Of a DNA stretch of 64,000 nt, positions 60,798 through 64,000 are shown piece by piece (the first letter of the stretch is position 1; every line of letters starts with the position of its first letter). This stretch comes from an uncultured Eubacteriales bacterium (lineage in GTDB: Bacteria; Bacillota; Clostridia; Oscillospirales; CAG-272), in the NCBI GenBank assembly GCA_948467545.1, contig CAOKER010000001.1, positions 62,001-126,000 of the forward strand, given 5' to 3'. Position numbers and translations under genes: made by a program. The notes beneath the pieces were generated by a model. It worked only from the letters and a program-made list of their open reading frames with translations, had not been told where the DNA came from and made no database searches.

Positions 60798-62651
60798 ATG
60801 AGTACGGCTTATGAAATATTGAAGGAAGAGGGGAAGATTTCGCGTGAGGTTATCGCGGCAGAATCCGGTTCTTCGGTTATCGATCTCTCTCGCGAGGTGG
60901 AGGATGGCGCTGAGGTTATGCCGCTGACGTTCGATGATCTTAAGGGCAGAAAGGTATTCTGGCACACAGCTTCGCACATTCTTGCCGCGGCGGTTAAGCG
61001 TGTTTATCCGGATGCAAAGCTGACAATCGGACCGTCGATAGACAATGGATTTTATTATGATATAGATTCCGATACTTCTTTTACCCCCGATGTGTTGTCC
61101 GTAATCGAAAAGGAAATGAAGAAGATTGTCCGCGAAAACAGTCGGATGGAGAGATTTGTGCTTCCAAGGGATGAGGCGATTGCTCTCATGGAGGAAAAAA
61201 ACGAGCCTTATAAGGTTATGCTTATCGGACGTGTCCCGGAGGGAGAGGATATTTCTTTCTACCGTATGGGAGAATTTATAGACCTTTGTGCAGGTCCTCA
61301 TCTCTTTTCCACCGGAGTGGTAAAGGCATTCAAGTTGATTCAGTGTACGGGAGCATATTGGGAGGGCGACAGTAAAAACAAAATGCTTCAGCGTATTTAC
61401 GGAGTGGCATTTCCGGGTAAGGAAGAGCTTGAAGCTTATCTTGAGAGAATGGAGGAGGCGAAAAAGCGCGATCACCGCAAACTTGGAAGAGAGCTTGATC
61501 TGTTTGACATCTACGAGGAGGGGCCGGGATTTCCGTTTTTCCTGCCGAAGGGAATGGTTCTGCGCAATATCCTTGAGGATTTCTGGCGTGAGGAGCACCG
61601 TAAAAACGGATATCAGGAGATAAAAACCCCGATTATTTTGAATCAGGACTTATGGCATCGGTCGGGCCATTGGGATCATTATAAAAATAACATGTATACC
61701 ACCGTTATAGATGACAATGACTATGCGATTAAACCGATGAACTGTCCCGGAGGAATGCTTGTATATAAACGTCGTATTCATTCGTACCGCGATCTTCCTC
61801 AGCGCATGGCGGAGCTTGGACTTGTTCATCGCCATGAGCTTTCCGGAGCGCTTCACGGACTTATGCGTGTACGCTGCTTTACTCAGGACGACGCTCACAT
61901 TTTCATGATACCCGGCCAGATAGAGAGCGAGATTCTTGGCGTTATGCGTATGATAGACAGCTTCTACAGCGTTTTCGGCTTTAAGTATTCGCTTGAGCTT
62001 TCGACACGTCCAGACGATTCTATGGGAACGGACGAGCAGTGGGAGACGGCGACAGAGGCGCTTCGCCGCGCATTGGAGGACAACGGAAAGCCTTATACGG
62101 TAAACGAGGGCGACGGAGCATTTTACGGTCCGAAAATTGACTTTCATCTTGAAGATTCTATCGGAAGAACGTGGCAGTGCGGAACAATCCAGCTGGATTT
62201 CCAGATGCCGGAAAGATTTGATTTGTCTTATGTCGGTCAGGACAATGAGCGTCACAGACCGGTAATGATTCACCGTGTTATTTTCGGAAGCATAGAACGC
62301 TTTATAGCAATACTGACGGAGCATTATGCCGGCGCTTTTCCGCTTTGGCTGAATCCCGTACAGATGAAACTGCTTTCAATTAACGAGCGCAATATTGAAT
62401 GGTGCAATGAAATTGAAGAAAAGCTTACGGCGGAGGGCTTCCGTGTTGAAAGCGACCACAGAAGCGAGAAGCTTGGATTTAAACTTCGGGAAGCGCAGCT
62501 TCAGAAGGTGCCGTATATGATTGTCATAGGTGACAGCGAGGTCGGAGAAAGAAAGGTTACGGTCCGCTCCCGCAAAGAGGGAGATCTTGGAAGCATGACG
62601 CTCGACGAGTTTATAAAGCGCTGCAGAGAAGAAATCAGACTTAAAAAGTAA
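60798..62651 (+). CDS. thrS: Threonyl-tRNA synthetase
   Basis: 617 residues of a class II synthetase: editing domain (HTASHILAAAVKRVYPDAKL and FIDLCAGPHLFSTG with its catalytic set), catalytic domain with zinc ligands in MNCPGGM and RHELSG, and the C-terminal anticodon-binding domain. The N-terminal TGS domain lacks its first 20-odd residues; an in-frame TGA at about 60789 rules out a longer start. AAAGGAATG precedes ATG 60798. The T-box leader ends about 40 nt upstream. Confidence 0.95.
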   Translation: MSTAYEILKEEGKISREVIAAESGSSVIDLSREVEDGAEVMPLTFDDLKGRKVFWHTASHILAAAVKRVYPDAKLTIGPSIDNGFYYDIDSDTSFTPDVLSVIEKEMKKIVRENSRMERFVLPRDEAIALMEEKNEPYKVMLIGRVPEGEDISFYRMGEFIDLCAGPHLFSTGVVKAFKLIQCTGAYWEGDSKNKMLQRIYGVAFPGKEELEAYLERMEEAKKRDHRKLGRELDLFDIYEEGPGFPFFLPKGMVLRNILEDFWREEHRKNGYQEIKTPIILNQDLWHRSGHWDHYKNNMYTTVIDDNDYAIKPMNCPGGMLVYKRRIHSYRDLPQRMAELGLVHRHELSGALHGLMRVRCFTQDDAHIFMIPGQIESEILGVMRMIDSFYSVFGFKYSLELSTRPDDSMGTDEQWETATEALRRALEDNGKPYTVNEGDGAFYGPKIDFHLEDSIGRTWQCGTIQLDFQMPERFDLSYVGQDNERHRPVMIHRVIFGSIERFIAILTEHYAGAFPLWLNPVQMKLLSINERNIEWCNEIEEKLTAEGFRVESDHRSEKLGFKLREAQLQKVPYMIVIGDSEVGERKVTVRSRKEGDLGSMTLDEFIKRCREEIRLKK

Positions 62652-62673
62652 ATTGTTTCGGTCCGCATGAAAA

Positions 62674-62710
62674 CAGGGCTGCCGCAAAAAATTACATTGC
62701 GGCAGCCCTG
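62674..62710. terminator. Bidirectional terminator between thrS and the cysteine desulfurase
   Basis: CAGGGCTGCCGCAA (62674-62687) and TTGCGGCAGCCCTG (62697-62710) form a perfect 14-bp stem. The gene on each side is convergent. Confidence 0.8.
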
Positions 62711-62742
62711 TGCAGTTTGAATATCCGAAGTTTTTTTCTGGT

Positions 62743-62890
62743 TTTTCCCTAAGCTTTCCTCCGGATTTTTTTAGAAGCTTTCTCTCAAAACTTTCCCTAA
62801 GCGTTCCTCCGGATTTTTTAGAAGCTTTCTCTCAAAGCTTTCCCTTAAGCTTTCTTTCGGAGTTTTTCCAAAAGCTTTCTATCAAGGCTT
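62743..62890. repeat. Tandem repeat, about three 47-48 bp units
   Basis: Units begin TTTCCCTAAGCTTTCCTCCG (62744), TTTCCCTAAGCGTTCCTCCG (62792) and TTTCCCTTAAGC (62839), each continuing through GATTTTTTAGAAGC-like sequence and TTTCTCTCAAA; a partial fourth unit follows. The plus-strand frame across it encodes a Phe/Ser-rich repeat that I do not think is a gene. The rest of 62652-62987 is the terminator and AT-rich DNA. Confidence 0.75.
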
Positions 62891-62987
62891 AATTCTCAAA
62901 CTTTCATGTGAATTTATTTACTTATTTATTTTTTGACGCGGTCATGCATTATAATTCACCTGTTTTCTTTACCGTCGGCAGGGTATT

Positions 62988-64000
62988 TCAGTTTATTTTT
63001 ACAAGTGTTTCGCAGCCCTCGGCAAGCGTATCGGCAAATATTCCGAGCATCTCTTTTGAAGTGCTTCTGTCGAGACTTACGCGGATTGTACAGTCGGCGT
63101 CGCGCAGTGAAAGACCGAACGCCGCAAGAACGTGACTGCCCTTCTTTCCGTGCGAGGAGCATGCCGAACCGCTTGAAACGTAGATTTCATGTCCGGAAAG
63201 AAAATTGAGCATTGACTCGCTTTTTATATTCGGAAGCGTGAGGCTTATAATATGAGGCGCGTATTTTCCTTCAGGCGTATTTATTCTTACCCCGTTGGGA
63301 AGACGGCACATAAGATATTCCCTGAGATCTGAAAAATGACGGAGATCGTTTGAAATCCGAGCGGCCGTTATACCTGCTGCCGCAGCTCCGAAGCCTGCAA
63401 TACCCGGAACGTTTTCGGTTCCGGATCTCAGACCGTTTTCCTGCCCGCCGCCGCGGATAACCGGAACAATTCGTTTCGACTTGAGCAGCTCAGGTCTGAT
63501 AAGAAGAGCCCCAGTTCCTTTGGGTGCGTGAATTTTATGCCCGGAAATTGTTACAAGGTCGGCTCCGAGCCTGTCGGGAGAAAACGGAATGTGAGTGTAC
63601 GCCTGAACGGCGTCTGTATGCGTAACGATGTCGGGGGAAAGTTTATGCGCTGCATCAAACGCCGATTTTATGTCGTAAGCGGCTCCTGTTTCGTTGTTTA
63701 CCGCCATGATTGATACGATTACGGTTTGCGGCGTAAGTGCGTTCATATACTGTTCCATATCGAGAACGCCGCCTCGTGTACGTATGTAAACGACGTTGAA
63801 GCCTTCCGATTCAAGAGCTCTGCAGCTTTCAAGAACTGCCGGGTGCTCGCTGTCGGTTGTTATAATTCTTCCCCCGCGGTTCTGTGCTTTGGCATGTACC
63901 GTACCGAAAAGAGCGAGATTGTCAGCCTCGGTTCCGCTGCCGGTAAAGACGAGCCTTCCTGATTTTGCGGATGCACGGTCGGCAACTCCGAGTGATTTTA
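62988..64000 (-). CDS. Cysteine desulfurase (NifS/IscS), partial
   Basis: The C-terminal 337 or so residues lie in the window; the gene's 5' end is beyond 64000. Visible motifs are TGSGTEADNLALFG at the window edge, TDSEHPAVLES, the HTDAVQAYTHIPF block, the PLP lysine in ISGHKIHAPKGTGALL, and the catalytic cysteine in SSGSACSSHGKKG. It takes sulfur from cysteine for Fe-S clusters or tRNA thiolation. The C-terminus lacks the long IscS extension and is NifS-like. Confidence 0.93.
   Translation of the reverse strand, partial: KSLGVADRASAKSGRLVFTGSGTEADNLALFGTVHAKAQNRGGRIITTDSEHPAVLESCRALESEGFNVVYIRTRGGVLDMEQYMNALTPQTVIVSIMAVNNETGAAYDIKSAFDAAHKLSPDIVTHTDAVQAYTHIPFSPDRLGADLVTISGHKIHAPKGTGALLIRPELLKSKRIVPVIRGGGQENGLRSGTENVPGIAGFGAAAAGITAARISNDLRHFSDLREYLMCRLPNGVRINTPEGKYAPHIISLTLPNIKSESMLNFLSGHEIYVSSGSACSSHGKKGSHVLAAFGLSLRDADCTIRVSLDRSTSKEMLGIFADTLAEGCETLVKIN

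Noticed and set aside
60777..61598. Minus-strand frame of 273 codons opposite thrS
   Set aside because: Antisense shadow of a clear synthetase gene, with no domain and no start signal.
62710..62892. Phe/Ser-rich 60-residue frame
   Set aside because: It is produced by the tandem DNA repeat; there is no ribosome binding site and the composition is unnatural.
1..64000. CRISPR arrays or rRNA operon
   Set aside because: No regularly spaced direct repeats with unique spacers and no rRNA-like sequence were seen. The only tandem repeat (62743-62890) has no spacers.

Overview
The window looks like a chromosome segment of a strictly anaerobic, probably gut-associated member of the Clostridia. The signs are low-to-moderate GC, Gram-positive style ribosome binding sites, a T-box leader before thrS, rubrerythrin, a ferredoxin-linked split glutamate synthase, RemA, YlxM and PrkC/PP2C, and a bile-salt-hydrolase-family enzyme. 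I cannot name a genus from the sequence alone.

Layout. 1-5 kb: an orphan phosphotyrosine module (CpsB-type phosphatase, Wzz-like chain-length protein, BY-kinase) behind a consensus promoter, then a RadC/JAB protein and a convergent sodium:alanine symporter. 5-8 kb: single genes on the minus strand (rubrerythrin, QueT-like transporter, small transaldolase). 8-11 kb: the minus-strand ylxM-ffh-rpsP-khpA operon. 11-13.5 kb: argS and yebC on the plus strand. 13.7-23.6 kb: a minus-strand housekeeping run, yicC-remA-gmk-rpoZ-priA-def-fmt-yugP-PHP-rsmB. In many Clostridia this run continues into rlmN, PP2C and prkC; here those three are found 30 kb away (53-57 kb) on the other strand.

23.9-41.9 kb is an accessory region. 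It starts with a lone acyl-carrier-protein-like gene and its decayed neighbours, possibly a dead peptide-maturation locus. A truncated VirB4-type conjugation ATPase and a RelE/Phd toxin-antitoxin pair follow, then a Fic protein. The core, 27.9-35.2 kb, is a plus-strand replication-like module: a DUF6100-like protein, a winged-helix protein ending in a sliding-clamp-binding-like motif, an element-borne DNA polymerase III beta clamp, several very small proteins with strong ribosome binding sites, a MoxR-type AAA+ ATPase, a zinc-ribbon protein, SSB and a VWA protein. Downstream, two minus-strand AAA_14/DUF4143 ATPases lie between repeated copies of the VWA gene's 3' end and a 34-nt repeat. The region closes with a secreted small protein, a TnpW-like protein and a TnpX-like large serine recombinase killed by one in-frame TGA, next to tRNA-Leu.

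42-51 kb is a nitrogen-assimilation cluster behind a consensus promoter and a leader terminator: glutamate synthase split into amidotransferase, ferredoxin/FMN core and GXGXG subunits, plus a ferredoxin, an FAD oxidoreductase, glutamine synthetase and PurF. 51-53 kb holds a CAU tRNA, a nitroreductase and the bile-salt-hydrolase-family protein. 57.5-59 kb is a MATE exporter behind a leader with mutually exclusive pairings that resembles an unassigned riboswitch. 59-64 kb carries an unknown DUF6179-like protein, T-box-controlled thrS, a tandem repeat and the C-terminal part of a cysteine desulfurase that runs off the window.

The points most worth checking are the mobile clamp module with its candidate partner, the ATPase cassettes at the duplicated VWA end, the MATE leader RNA, and the decayed ACP locus.
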